Positions 18,820 to 31,435 of a stretch of 64,000 bases of DNA are shown one piece after another. Origin of the DNA: Auanema rhodensis (taxonomy: Eukaryota; Nematoda; Chromadorea; Rhabditida; Rhabditidae); the NCBI GenBank assembly GCA_964057225.1, contig OZ059895.1, forward strand, positions 17,575,688 to 17,639,687, in the 5' to 3' direction. Within the stretch, counting starts at the first letter, position 1. Every line of letters begins with the position of its first letter. Under the pieces are notes generated by a model, which searched no databases, had not been told where the DNA came from, and saw only the letters and a program-made list of their open reading frames with translations. The position numbers and the translations under genes are program-made.

Positions 18820-18850
18820 AATTGTTCTTTTCGAATATGTAATGAACATT

Positions 18851-20672
18851 TCAAAGATATGACGATTTCTCGTTGAATGATGGACTATCAGAATCTGTAC
18901 ACGAATCACAATCTTGTAATAGATCTTCCCAATCTGTTATGAATAATTTGTGCGATTGAGAAATAACATTAGGAGTGGTGTTCACTAATTTGGGTTTACT
19001 TAAAGAAGAAGGAGGAGGTGGAGGTTTTGGGGGTCCTGGATCGGTTTGAGAGTGAGATAATTGAGATAGGGGTGCCAGTGGAAGACCTGAATCATCATAA
19101 CAGCGTGCAGATAATTCTCTGTCTTCTGGCAACTGAGGCAAAGTTGGCAGAGAAAATGTGACCCGTGGAAAAACAAGGCCGCCAGGATGAGCTTTTCGAA
19201 TAGTTACCGGTTTTGAGGAGTTAGCAGTATTTTTTTGATAATCTGAAGAAGAAGATGTGGAATCGGGAGAATCAGGGGGAGGACATGTAGGCAACGGTGG
19301 TGGTAAGTCTTCCAGTTCTGAGATTAGAGGAGGTGGAGCTGGCCATTCATCACTTGAGCTTGTCTCATCTATAACTGATACTTCCTTATCAAGTACTATT
19401 ATTGGAGGAATAAGTTCAGGCTTTGGCTCAAAGCTTCTGTTCATTGTATCATTTAGCCAAGTAGGTGTGGAAGTTTGTAGATTTTCAAATATCGGATCTT
19501 CCTCATGAGGTTTACCTAGTAATTGGCTAGGCAAACTCTGGAACGTCTTCATTGGCAGATCCTTCGAGCTACACGAGGGTAATGGGGAAAATGTGTCATC
19601 CATCGAATAGCAACTTGTTTCTGATTGTGAAACACGAGGTAGTTGTACCTCTATTGGTTTGTCAACAATTTTAATCTTAGGTTGCGGAAGTGTCTGGGTT
19701 TTGTCTACACCAATTATACCACCACATGATTGTGTTTCTTGAATATCTTGAACTTTTCGGGGTTGTTGGGTTACAATTGTTTTCGGGTTATTCGTATTCG
19801 TATTATCTTTGGTCGGTGTAGAAGACAGCGTTTTTCCATAGGATGCCATCTTTTTCAATGGCTTTAATAATTCAGAAGACTTTTTTCTAATTGAAGTGGG
19901 TTTTGATCGAGATGATCTTGTAGTTGTAGTAGTGACTTCCTCAATGATCTCCTGAAAATATGAAAAATGTACGAAGTTAAATATTTCTTTGCAAACCTCA
20001 GTTTCTAGAAATTCAGTCAATTCTTTAGATATTTTTCGTTCCTTAGGAAATAAATATGAACTTTTAAACAATTTTGGCTTCATCGGAGATTCACTTCTAG
20101 AACGATTCAAGCTCTGTCTAAAAATATCAGAATTATATGAAGTGAGATGATTCAAAATTATAACCTGTAGCAATCCAACTCTTCATATATATGCTCAGCA
20201 GATGTATCTTTGTTTGGTTCAGCATACACATGCTCTTCAAGGACTGGTTTGCCCAGGTATCTGAGTTAATAATTGTAACGAAGATCTTGTGAAATCCCTA
20301 CTTTTTGCACAAATTATCTGATGATTGTCGAATTTCAGCTGTTTTGATAGGATTACTTATAAGATACTAAAATATATTCTTGTAATATTTTGTTTTAAAG
20401 ATTAACAGATTTTCCAAAAACTTAAAAATAAAGCTCTTTACCGCATTAGATGCCTTCAGCTCAAGATAATCAGATTTCGTTCTATCATTTCGTGGAGAAA
20501 CTTCAGATATCAGTGAATCCTCAGATTCTGCTAGAGGTGAGAGTAGTAATCCATCATCCAATACAAAATCAGTTTCTTGACTAAAAATGCATCTGATTTA
20601 TCAGTTTGTTGTTGTATTCACATTTATCTTCTTCTCAGCTCTTTTGAGATTTTCTCTTCTCTGTTTAGACAT
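18851..20672 (-). CDS. Unrecognised disordered, proline/serine-rich protein
   Basis: Five exons agree in phase: 20580-20442, 20366-20302, 20260-20165, 20117-19997 and 19951-18851, giving about 507 residues to the stop. The last exon alone codes for 366. No catalytic domain is visible. There are Tyr motifs in an acidic context (HVYAEP, HIYEELDCY), a basic segment (RSSRSKPTSIRKKSSELLK), poly-Pro stretches (PPPLPTCPPP, PPKPPPPPSSL) that could bind SH3 or WW domains, and an acidic tail with DWEDLLQDCDSC. Together these suggest a signalling or cytoskeletal scaffold, which is inference only. A likely first exon, 20672-20622 (MSKQRRENLKRAEKKIN), has a clean ATG and a GTGAAT donor. It ends in phase 0 whereas the next exon needs phase 2, so the 5' end is not resolved. 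Confidence 0.7.
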
Positions 20673-22031
20673 AATGACTACGTAAACGAAGAATATGCCT
20701 GACTGCGATAATGCAGATTATTTTTATACGTTTTGTAGTTATTTTTTTTATTTTCGAGAACAATAAGATGAAAAAGACTGTAAATAAATAAAAAGATATT
20801 CTATAATAGTAGTAGTTATCGCTATATTAATGTTGTTGACTACCCTTAGCTTAACAGAACACACAAGGAGGAAATGTTTATGCATCCAGTGAGAATGATA
20901 GCAGACAGATTCTAACAATCAGAAAATAGCTCAATTGGAACATGCAAATCATTGATATCATTGATATAAAAAAAAGGTTTGTTGTTTGTTTATTTGTTTC
21001 GATTTTGGTTTTTAGGATTTTATACATAAATGGTCAAATATATATAAATATAAATATGTATATGAAACACTGGTAAAAGTTCACACACCAAGCCATTGTG
21101 ATAATCTATTGATATAGGCCCGAGAGAAAATATGGGGTGAAAAACAAAAAAAAAGAATTAGGGAAAAAAACTGTAGGTAATGAGGATGATGAAAATAATG
21201 ATAATGAGTAGAAGTATTATAAATGAAAATAAAATATTTGCATTAGATAATATAATAATGAGTGTATGCATATGTAAGCTAACACGAAACACGATATTTC
21301 AAACCATTTAGTTAATTTTGTCATAATAGTCAAATATAAATGAATTCAAGTAGAATATTTGCCAAGATTTATCAATAAGACATGCTTGAAGATAATAGTT
21401 AGAAAAGAAAAATAAAATAAAGACATATTCACAGGATAGACGATGGGAAACAGGGAGTTTGCCAATATAGAAACAGATAATTGAGTTTAAGTATTATGCA
21501 GAAACTGAAAGAATCAATTTACTTTATATCTTATATGATAATAATAAAGTAAGTTACTCCTTTTAATCAGAAACATCAAACTTAATTTATTCCGGAAACG
21601 TGTATATTTGGGCTTATATTAACTATTTAAACTCAACTTGCAAGTGATCTTTTCCTAATTAGTAGAACGTTAGGTCATTGGAAAAACTTTGTATATCAAA
21701 TTATGACAACTTGATTAAAACAGAGAGAATGGTAGAGAGTTAGAGAAACAAAGAAAAAAGTGAGAAAGGCAGAGAGGGAGGAGAGAGAGAAAATGTAAAT
21801 GATAGAAACATTTTCAAATTGACTGAATGTTGTTTCTAACAACAAAATATTAAAAAAAAACATTTTCTAGCAGACTTCTTCCAGAAATCGAAACATAATC
21901 TATTAAAATAATTGTTCTATATTATCTATATCTATAGATAACACTTATTCTAACAAAACAATATAAGAATATGAATAAAAAAAATGATTAAAACATAAAA
22001 AACATAAAAACATCTCAAAGAAATAAGTATT

Positions 22032-22080
<49 letters not shown>

Positions 22081-22360
22081 TACCACTGCTGTTTTAGTAT
22101 GGAAATGCAGGCAATTGCAAAGACAAAAAAACTTTCTGTCTGAATTGCTTAGTAACTAGAAAAAAAGGTATAAGAGGTGAGGCAAATCAAAAAGAACCAA
22201 GGGTAGTCATAGCGAATTGGAACATAAATTTAGTGTTAGTACATGCTTTGATACTGCGAAGAGAAAATCATCATATGAAACATGATAGTTTCTAATATAA
22301 CAGAAGCCAGCTGATAAAAGTTTGGGAAACATTTTTGCTTGGAAAAGTTGCAGTTTAAGC
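20673..22360. other. Intergenic spacer between two minus-strand genes
   Basis: About 1.7 kb of A/T-rich sequence without a supportable exon. It holds the upstream region of the proline-rich gene, the 3' untranslated region of the RS-rich gene and a (CA)n microsatellite. A purine-rich stretch lies at 21720-21800. Confidence 0.5.
22035..22077. repeat. (CA)n dinucleotide microsatellite
   Basis: About 21 uninterrupted CA units, ending in a CACG variant. Confidence 0.95.
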
Positions 22361-25081
22361 TTACAATTGGGAGACAATGTTGTCCATGATGTCACGTGTC
22401 TGATATAAAGTTGTATGCAGATCGCGTGGATTTTTCTTCTGATTTCCGTCAATGTAGTTAGGATCACGTTCGATGGATATAGAGCGGGAAACAGGATCGT
22501 ATGTTGTGCGAGAAACTTGCGTTCGGGAACGGGAGGGACGCTCTGTACTCACTGCGACTGGAGTTCGGACTGCTGGAGACTGGCTGCGATGATGGCGATG
22601 ATGCCGAGCTTCGCGATCCTCACGTTGTGATCTATAATGGCTGTGAGCTCGCCGTCTGCTAGACTGAGATTCTCGGCCATCCCGATCATGAGAATGAGGA
22701 GAGGAAATTCCACGTCGTACCTGACGAGATTCAACTGGACTTTGACGCCTATGCCGGCTACTTCGAGAATCGCGTCCACTGCGTTCACCTCGTGATTCAC
22801 GTGCATCGTCACGGTCACTTCGATGATACTCTCGATCAGATCGATGATGCTCACCACGCTTGTTTCTAGAACTTGATTCCCGTGCATCACCTGGCCCACG
22901 ACTATCTCGAGTTGATTGCTTGGCTTCTCTGACATCATAACGATCTGACTCTCGATTAAGATCATTCCGGGATCTACGAATGGGTTCAACATAGATAGGG
23001 CTTTGAGTTCCCGATGGAGGTAAAATCGGGGTATCATTCAAATACGATGGCGTCACGGTTCGTATCTGAGCCAGTTGTGATGGGCTTTCACGAATTCGAG
23101 GTGCGGAGATGTAAGATGTAGCTGAAGGAGGCCTGAAATCAAAACAATGTTAATTTGCTTTTGGTTTAGCAGGAGCACTAGTGCACCTGAGATCTTCGTG
23201 CGACGATGCGATCATAGGGTGCGATAACATTGAGACTTCGGAAGGTGATTTGACCATGTACGGTGATGTGGAACGATTAAGCATCATAGTTGGCGGATTA
23301 TACAATCTAGAAGATTATACAAAAGTGATTTTGACAATGTGCAGCATATAAAAATGCATTTTTAACATGAGAACGTTTTAACATATCAACATAAAGTTAC
23401 ATAAAGATAAGCCTGATATGCAAAATTTATTATAAAAGATTTACCTGGGATCTACGGAGTGTACAGTTGGGATGTGATAGGGCTGAGATGAGAATGGTTG
23501 CGGTGATGGAGCTAGTGTTGCCTCAGAAAATGGTGAGCGCATTCCCGTGTATGGATCATATCTGAAATATTTTAGGTAACAATTACTTCTAGTAAGTTGT
23601 AAGTTTAATGCTTTCTACCTCTCGCTCTGCTGCAAATATCGATTTGTTTCTTCTACACCATCAACTAGATTTTCCTTCCATTGAACACCTCGCTGACTAC
23701 TTGAGCTCGTTGAATTCAATGGTCGATCATTAATTAACGTTTCAGTCCTGTAATGAAAGCACGTTATAGTTATTTATTATAGAATATCTACCTTTGCGAT
23801 GTCCACCTTTCATAATTTGGTCCGTTTAAACGAAGCAGCTGAGGTCTATCGTCAATTCCTGGAGCTGGGGGCGGTGGTAGAGCAACTAATTTCGTAGGGT
23901 TTGACGGATCAATCTGGAAGTTATATATGTTGAATAAGCGGAGGACAAATATAAATATATACAGGTGTTCGAAATACTTCAACCGTTGTTGTAGTTGTTA
24001 GAGTATCATTTATAAGAGCATCGGCAGAGCTCGATGACTCAGCTCTCCTCAGGCCTACATCGAACTTTCTCGGAACTAATGAATCCTGAAATAGAATATA
24101 TTAAGTAATAGTAATCTATTATTGGGGTTCTCCTATTTACTTACATGTCATGCTACACAATAGGAAAATATTTAAGTTTTAAATAAATCAAAATAAAGTT
24201 TTTCGTTATTACCGGTTCAAAGACGTTCAGAGTAACCCGAGACGGTGTGATGAATTCATCCGGCGGAGAATCTCTTCCGGTAAAGTGATATATGGGTGAC
24301 GGAGGTGTTGGTGGACGACGTATAGGTGATTCATGACGAGAGCGATTTCCTGGAAAAAAGACGTTTGCGTAAAGGGTAAGCAAGCAAAGTCTTGGGAAAA
24401 ATCATCTAAAAGGACAGCATGATTGACAACTCACTTTCATGGGAGAGGTTCTCATGACTACGTGATCTAATGGATGTATCTACAGATGAAAATTAATATG
24501 TTAGGAATGCAAATATTTATCGAGATACCTGGTTGTAAATCATAACGTCTATCGTGAGCATATGTTCCAGGAGGCTGTGGACTAAGAGTTGGAATGCGCG
24601 ACCAGCCTGAATATGATTTATACTAAGACAGAAATATTTCAAACTTAATACTTGTATTGATGTTTTCTTGACTTGTAGAAGGTATCATATGAATAGGATT
24701 TGGACTAGCTGCACTAACAATACGTGTACCCTGAGGTGTTTCAACTATCGGCAACCGAGATGGTGGAGCTATGGACCACATTGAGCCTGAAAAGGGCAAT
24801 ATCAGATTTGTCGCAAAACATTGTTTCTTAAAGCATTTTTACAATTCAAATATATTTTTTTCAGTTCTTGTTGAAATTTACTGACCTGGATTACTAGAAG
24901 CAGAACTTGCTGTTACATTTGCTGGATTATTAGATTGAATACCACTATGTACAACAAAACCACTATGACTGCCATGAGTAGTGATAGTGGTTTTCATGTT
25001 GATTACCATTTGGCCTTGAGGAGCAGACCGCATGTCTTCAAATCCAGATGATAAACTGGAATGAATATGTGAAAGTCTCTC
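22361..25081 (-). CDS. Unrecognised RS/RD-rich disordered protein (at least 657 aa)
   Basis: Eleven exons agree in phase: 25081-24886, 24786-24652, 24606-24529, 24479-24435, 24349-24213, 24085-23963, 23913-23792, 23747-23619, 23561-23445, 23306-23187 and 23132-22361. They give 657 codons plus a TAA stop. The first begins with an acceptor (TTTCTTTCAG), so more exons lie upstream. The protein is low in complexity: Ser/Thr/Pro-rich in the first two thirds (VALPPPPAPGIDDRP, RRPPTPPSPIYHF), then about 170 residues of Arg/Ser/Asp/His-rich sequence (for example HHRSDREYHRSDRDDARESR). It ends LYQTRDIMDNIVSQL. RS/RD tracts suggest an RNA-processing or nuclear-speckle role, but the N-terminal Ser/Pro-rich part would also fit a cytoskeletal linker. 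I recognise no domain and assign no function. Confidence 0.72.
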
Positions 25082-28000
25082 CTGAAAGAAATATATAATT
25101 AGTAAAAATGTACACATTTTAAATAAATAAATATATGTTTAAATAATAAAACTAGATGTTTTATATTAAATATAAAGCAGAAATGATTAAAGTTGCAATA
25201 GTATACGTACATATACATATATTTACAAAAATGTGATGAATTGCAACATAATGATAGAGAAGAGGGTATTGAATGAGATTAATGGAAATAAATTAAATGA
25301 TGAATGAATAAATATCATATTCGAAGAGAGAGAGAAAATGAAAAATAGGATAATATTTAGTGAGAAAAAAAAACGGAAAAAATCAACCGCTCAATCGTTG
25401 CTGAGGTGAAAATAATGAAATTATATATTTTTTTAAATAAAAAATGTACTTCTAGCTTAAGAGGTTGTAAAAACGTGTAAGAATTTTAGTTCAATAGTAA
25501 GAAGAATAAGTTGAAATAATACATAACAAAGGTAGAAAAATACTTTGTTTTTGGAAGAAAATGCAAATTCATTGGTATAATTCATTTAAAAGTATACGCA
25601 GATAGAAGAAATACATTGAGAGAAAGAGAATAAGAGGTTAAACATTATTCATACAAATAGGGAAATACGAATAGGTTCTCTATGCAAATAAGGCATGTGC
25701 TCTATTTGGTGCAATGCTGAGCTCTAAGTCAGTCATTCAGTCTGACAGTCCTACTTTGCTTCGTTGTGATGATGGGTCGCATTAAATCGATAAGACAAAC
25801 TATGATAAGCTGTTCAATATGAATATAGGAAAATAGTTGCTTGAATAAGAATTAAATCACAAAAGCAACAGAAAAAAAGAGACAAGGAATTAGGAAAGAA
25901 TGTTAAGAGTTAGAATGATCACACGACGATGTGATAACCAAGAGTGGTAAAACAAAGTAGAGGCCCAAACACATAACTAATAGTATTGTTTTCGTTTAAG
26001 GTAAAAATGATGAAGATACATGAATAAATATGGGTATAGATGCTCAAATTTCGAATAGCTAGAACAATAGGCAGAATTTCAAAGCGAAAATGAAAAAAAA
26101 AGAAGCTTTTAGTATATGCTATGATGTAATGAACACGAAGATGCAAAAGCAGTAGATGATATTTTTTTTACATTCAAGTAGAAGAATCGGCATAAGAAAT
26201 AGGAAAAAAAAGGAAAATGATGGAATAGGAGATAGATGGTAAGTATAAATCTGAATGTAAGACATAATATTGATATGTTTATGATAATAATTAAATTTAT
26301 GTCATTATAAATATAGATTAATTGGATGTAATATCTGTGAAATTGAGTATTACTGGTCCAACAATTTCTATATAAATTAAGATTATTAAAAAAATTTGAA
26401 TATATTAACCAATACTATATATATATATATATATTTATAAACTTATATAAGACAGATAAGACAAACAGACCCACGGCACATGTCATTAATGAATAACATA
26501 CAGTCAGAATTCGATAAAATTGTAAAAAGGACACAAGCAATTCAAATGACCACAACCGTCATATCAATACAATTTTTAGAATAATTGAGATTTTTCATGT
26601 CATAATAATATAGAAATTCGAAATATAACATATAATTGAGTCATTCAAGTTGATGTTGTACCAAGCATACACTTTAATATGTTCAAGTGTTGTAACTCAT
26701 AAACACACATGTTTATAGGCTTCATAGGTATTGATGTTATTCAATTTTCAATAGGAGTAGCCTATAGCTTTCTCCGAAGCTTGTATATGACAGAAAATTT
26801 TTTTTTCTTTCTTCTTCTCTCTAATTTTCTTTTTTTTTGTCATACAAGATTGTTCATTATTCAGTTTATAGCTTTAAAACGACAGGATAAGTAAGCATGC
26901 TAGAAAATGTGGGCCAAAGTATAGATAGGGGGTGGTCTATTGCTGACACGGAAGTCAGCAATTGTGCAAAAAAAATTGGCTGGAAAGTTTGTATGAGAGA
27001 AAGACAAGGATATTCCGATAGCAAGCCGGCAATGGAGCTTCTAGCAAGGGCAATACATGTGTAAAACTAGATAATTATTTGTTCAAACACTTGATGAATC
27101 AGTAGCTCAAACGAAAATAGAAGCTGCTGATATATGCTTGTCACTTCATTTATTATAAAGTTAGTAAGCTTTTAGCTGTTACTAGACGCCTAGCCTTATC
27201 ATTATTGATAGCTTATGAGAGAATAACGTAATATGTATGAACTTTAATTAGCTTATCTGTGTATATCATAACTGAAAAGAATTAAAGATTATGTGATATG
27301 CATATATGTATGTACAAAAGCAAATAAGTCACTTATTCTTCATGATATATATATATATATATATAGATCTATCTAACTGTACAAAAAGCCAAATAGCCCC
27401 AGTGAATGAAGCTGTGATGGAGAGCAAAAGTTTGATGAAAGCAGGTATATTGCACACAAAACAAACTTGAAATGATGTGGTTGTACGCAGTACACATCTA
27501 AAAACACTCTCAATAAATATTTCACGTAAAGGGCAAAGAAATACAAAAGATTAATTGAAAACAATCAGTGTGAGAATGTAAAAAACGGTTAAAAATCGAT
27601 TCAATACATGTAATATTGAGGAATATGTATATGAGACATGCTGACTGAATGTATGACGTGAAGCATCATCATCAATGGCTCAGATAGTAGAAGATGAGGT
27701 GAGGTAGAAGAGAAAAGGAAATAGAAAATAGTAGAGTTGAGATGCAAAGAAGAAGAATAAGAAGAAGGAGGAGGAGGAGAAGGAGACGAGGACGAAGAAG
27801 ATCAAGAAGAATAGAAGGACGGTCGATATACTACACACATAGGCTAGTCGAGCCATGAGTCAAAATCAGATGTAAATAGCTTTTGATAATGAAGATTATA
27901 GGTCATTAAACTGTTGAGTTTACGTACGGAGTGATACTAACTGTGATATAAAGCGTTGGTGTTGATGTGAGCCTATGATTCAATGGCTGGTTTTCATAGC

Positions 28001-29159
28001 ATTTCATGTACAACGTTCGTTTCGCTCTCCGCTTTTCGTTTGTAAATGGAACGAACGATTCTGACTGACCATAGATGCATGAATCAGATTAGAGCACAGC
28101 TACACAAGGAAATGTAATGGTCACAAAATGGGTGTGTGTGTGTGTGAGAGAGAGAGAGGAAAGAGGTTATGAGAAAAAAGAGAGAAGTGATGAGATATGC
28201 ATATACATATATACAAAGAGAGGGAGAGTTGTAGAAATGACATCAAGGAAACAAGATGAAACAGTATAATAAGAAAAGACCGAGAATCAATTGATAGAAA
28301 AGACAGGAGAAGAGAAGACACATTAGCAAAGCATAACATAAGTTGAGATGCTGATACAATCTTTCCACCAATGAATGTAATGAACGGTTGAATAGGTTAT
28401 GCAAACATATAGTAATATAGTAGTTACCAGGAATATTGAACAATTATTTCATATACATATATCATGTGGATAGAAATATAGAAAATGCTGAGATATTGCT
28501 TGAAGTTTGTTACACAAATCGATAGAGCATGACAGAAAATGGTGTGCACAGTGCTTTCACCGTGTCAGGCTTCATATCTTTTAACTTTATACGTGAAGGA
28601 GATGTCAGATGTGTATTTCTCCGTTATAATAAAGCTCATGTTGTTTGCATTATATGAAGCAGAATGTAACACAGAAGAAGAGAGTTCGATTCATATGACC
28701 GTACGTACATCATTCCCTGAGCTCATTCTTGTCGTCGCCTTGTGTCATGCTTCTACTCCCGTGAAAACTCCACCTACTATTCTCCTCTCTCCCTCTCTAT
28801 CTTTCTCTCTTTTTTTTCTCTCTTTCTTGATCCATAATACCCGTGTACAATCTATCTTTCTATTCTTGTTGTTTCATTTCAAGACTTTTTCTGTTAGCTT
28901 TTCCAGCTTCAGGAGCTGCGGAGTATTCGTCGCCGGCGAATAGAAGGTAGGCTACGAGAGAAAGGAAAGCAAAACGAAGGACAACCCTGCGGCATCACTC
29001 CTCTCCCTTTCTCTCTGTGTCTCTCAAACTTCCAACTCATTCTTGCATTCTCTGTAATTCATTGTCATCTATTCGTTGGCTTTCTTCTCTCTGTTAGCCT
29101 TCTATTTCACCTTCTTTCCGTTTTCAGATGGGGAACGCGAGACATGGGTGTTTGCTTAC

Positions 29160-29181
29160 CAATAGATATATGGCTTGCATT
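29160..29181 (-). other. Candidate upstream micro-exon of the RS-rich gene
   Basis: A 22-nt segment on the minus strand reads ATG CAA GCC ATA TAT CTA TTG and ends at a strong GTAAGC donor. It joins in phase 0 to the exon at 25081, giving MQAIYLLERLSHIHSS. An AG precedes it (GAAAACAG), but the pyrimidine tract is poor. It could hold the start codon or be internal. The intron would be about 4.1 kb. Confidence 0.3.
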
Positions 29182-29701
29182 CTGTTTTCACCTCAAATAG
29201 GTACAAGAAAGCAAAAGCGGATATTTTCAGATAAAACCCACCAGCATGTACGTAGTCATCGAGGAGGAAGAAAGGGAATGTAGAGTGTGCTAGAGAAAGA
29301 GAAAGAGAACAAAATGTGAAACAGTAAAGCAACTTCAACGATATGGTATCGAAGTGAAAAATATTGCAGAATCACAATTGCAAAAGGTAAATCGAACACA
29401 AATTGCTATTCGACACATGTTGTTCAAAAAGTTCATCCACACAAAGTAAAAGAAGGAGAGTATTTTCCAAACAACTCTGTATGCACACACACACTCATTT
29501 GCCCCTTAACATCCAAGAAACAAAACCTTTTTTTTCTTAAAAGTTGCAAAACGGAAAAGACAACTTCATGAACAAGCAACAGCACATGCTTCTGAGAGAA
29601 CATATCAGCAAGCAAATGAGATGAGTGTATGTAAATCTTGAGAAAACAGAAGCATAATGTTCTTCAGAGATGAATATTTCACATGAGTTCTGATGTGCTA
29701 C

Positions 29702-29764
29702 CTGAAGGACCGAGATGAAGTTGACGAACTGGACTCTTGCTCAGCAAGATGAAAAGAGCAATAA
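29702..29764 (-). other. Candidate coding exon further upstream of the RS-rich gene
   Basis: This 63-nt minus-strand segment lies between an AAATCTAG acceptor and a CTTCAG|GTAGCA donor. It reads HLAEQESSSSTSSRSF in the one frame that also continues in phase through the 29181-29160 micro-exon into the exon at 25081. Its Ser-rich composition matches the rest of the protein. The frame also stays open a little upstream. The evidence is only phase plus composition. Confidence 0.3.
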
Positions 29765-30177
29765 CTAGATTTTTCAAAGTTAACATCAAATTGCAAGAAG
29801 AGAAAAAGAAAATTTTTTAATTGTAAAAGATAATTGTAATAAAAATATGAAGAAATTGCGTACATATGTAGTCAATTTTAGTCAAAGACATGCCATGAAA
29901 TGCAATATTTTTCTTAGACTTGGCTCAGTCTGAGAGTCCTGAGAGAAACGTCAACTCAAAGTTGCTCAAAGTCTGGAGGCCAAAATAGAGAATGAATTTG
30001 AGAGTATAATTATAATAATTGTGTTTTAATAAACAGAAACAAGTATGAATGAGCATATATTACATAGATAGATTGAAATTGAAAAAAATATATTAAATGA
30101 TAACATGATCAAATCAATAATCATAGCTATCAGACAAATTTAAGTAAGTCATGTTTATATAATTATAATCAATTAAA

Positions 30178-30299
30178 TACATACATGGTCCTATATATTT
30201 GAACAAAAAACGTTATGTTTTTGTTTAGTTCTATTATTTGTATCTTGAAAGCTTTCATTCCATAAACATTTGGTTCAAATATATAGGAACATGACTGTA
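30178..30299. mobile_element. Small fold-back element, Tc1/mariner-type MITE candidate
   Basis: The two ends form imperfect inverted repeats of about 38-40 bp. The left arm begins TACATACATGGTCCTATATA; the right arm, read on the other strand, begins TACAGTCATGTTCCTATATA. The core TCCTATATATTTGAAC is perfectly matched in both arms. Both ends have the dinucleotide TA, the target duplicated by Tc1/mariner transposases, and the right end carries CAGT. The element is about 122 bp with no coding capacity. No second copy was noticed in the window. Confidence 0.55.
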
Positions 30300-30614
30300 A
30301 CTGTAAATGATCATTTTTTTATAATAAAAAGTGTGAGCAATATGTTTATCGTAAGGTATAAACTACAAAATGCAGATTTTATTTGAATTTACTGATCATC
30401 ACACGATATACATTATTGCTTAGCGAAATAGAGATGATGTATCCATGACAACAATGCTGGCTAAGGAGCCAATTAACAGCTTATCAACAACCACTATAGC
30501 TTATGCATTATGCTAATATCTCTTTATGTGTCTGTAAAAGATTTAGATTTCGATAAAGAGAATTAAAGCATAGAAGGTAATAAGTTAAAACGAGAGAGGA
30601 CAAGGAAAATAAAG

Positions 30615-30710
30615 AAAGAGACAGAGAGAGAGAGAAAGAAAGAGAGAGAAAGAGATAAAGGGAGAGAGAGAGAGAGATAAAGGGAGAGAGAGAGATAGAA
30701 AGAAAGCATA
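30615..30710. repeat. (GA)n-rich purine microsatellite
   Basis: An interrupted GA array with a 24-bp-scale sub-repeat (AAAGGGAGAGAGAGAGAGAT appears nearly twice). Confidence 0.85.
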
Positions 30711-31369
30711 ATACAAGGATTAGAAAATGTTGCCATATGTGTGATTCGACCTATACATTCGCATAAAGACAGTAAAATTTAAATAAAAATTATTTTATGT
30801 TCTGATAGTTACTATTGTTTTGGAAATTTGGAAAATGAATTGAAAGATTTACTAATATAGAAGAAATATAAATAATATTGAATAGAGACTGAAACAATAT
30901 AATTTAAGATGAATGATTTGTAAAGTGCATATTATCTTGATAATATTTAATATATTACATATATACTTGAGAAACATTGTAGTTAAAATTCGAAAAATTA
31001 TAAAATATTAACTATTATTATACAAAATATCGGTATAGTGTAGTTAACTAGATGACGACTAATCAGTAGCTATGAATAAATGAACTTAAGATCACTGACT
31101 TAGCTTTAATCCGACATTAAAACAATTGTTGGACTCGTCATTGATAATTACTTTGCAAAATTCGAGCTTTCAATAGCTGATTTTGAATCTATTCTGAATA
31201 TGAACAACTTGAGAAAAGGGGGGAGGCTGGGGAAAGGGGAGGAGGGTGATATGACCAACACTGAATTTTTATTATTAATTTGATTATTTCTATTCATTTT
31301 CAAGTAATATAAAATGATAAACATTTTTTTCTTTTAATTTGCCAAAAATGAACGTCTATTTTTTTTAAA

Positions 31370-31435
31370 ATAAACGTCACAAGCGCGCGAATTTCACGCA
31401 AAATTTCACGTGTGCATGCGACTGTTATTGTTAAA
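31370..31435. promoter_or_regulatory. CpG-rich island with CRE-like and E-box motifs
   Basis: In otherwise A/T-rich DNA this block holds ACGTCAC (31374-31380), CGCGCG, two copies of AATTTCACG (31390-31398 and 31402-31410) and CACGTG (31407-31412). It lies close to where strand composition flips, the position expected for a bidirectional promoter. Promoter activity is inference. Confidence 0.3.

Larger units (their letters stand above)
25082..31250. other. Purine-rich noncoding tract (probable large introns/leader of minus-strand gene)
   Basis: More than 6 kb without a confident exon, apart from the two small candidates at 29.2 and 29.7 kb. The plus strand is strongly purine-biased with scattered GA/GAA runs (for example 27720-27800, 28140-28180, 30600-30710). 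On the minus strand this is the pyrimidine-rich pattern of introns of a minus-strand transcript. Short Ser/Leu/Phe-rich open frames here are by-products of CT repeats. Confidence 0.45.

Noticed and set aside
22549-23037. 162-codon minus-strand frame overlapping the RS-rich exon
   Set aside because: It is a shifted frame of the real exon; the RS/RD frame joins upstream exons in phase and this one does not.
29128-29282. Plus-strand ATG right after TTTTCAG, with an MGN start resembling a myristoylation signal
   Set aside because: The frame is only about 50 codons, overlaps a good minus-strand donor, has no convincing donor of its own and lies in purine-rich repeat-like DNA.
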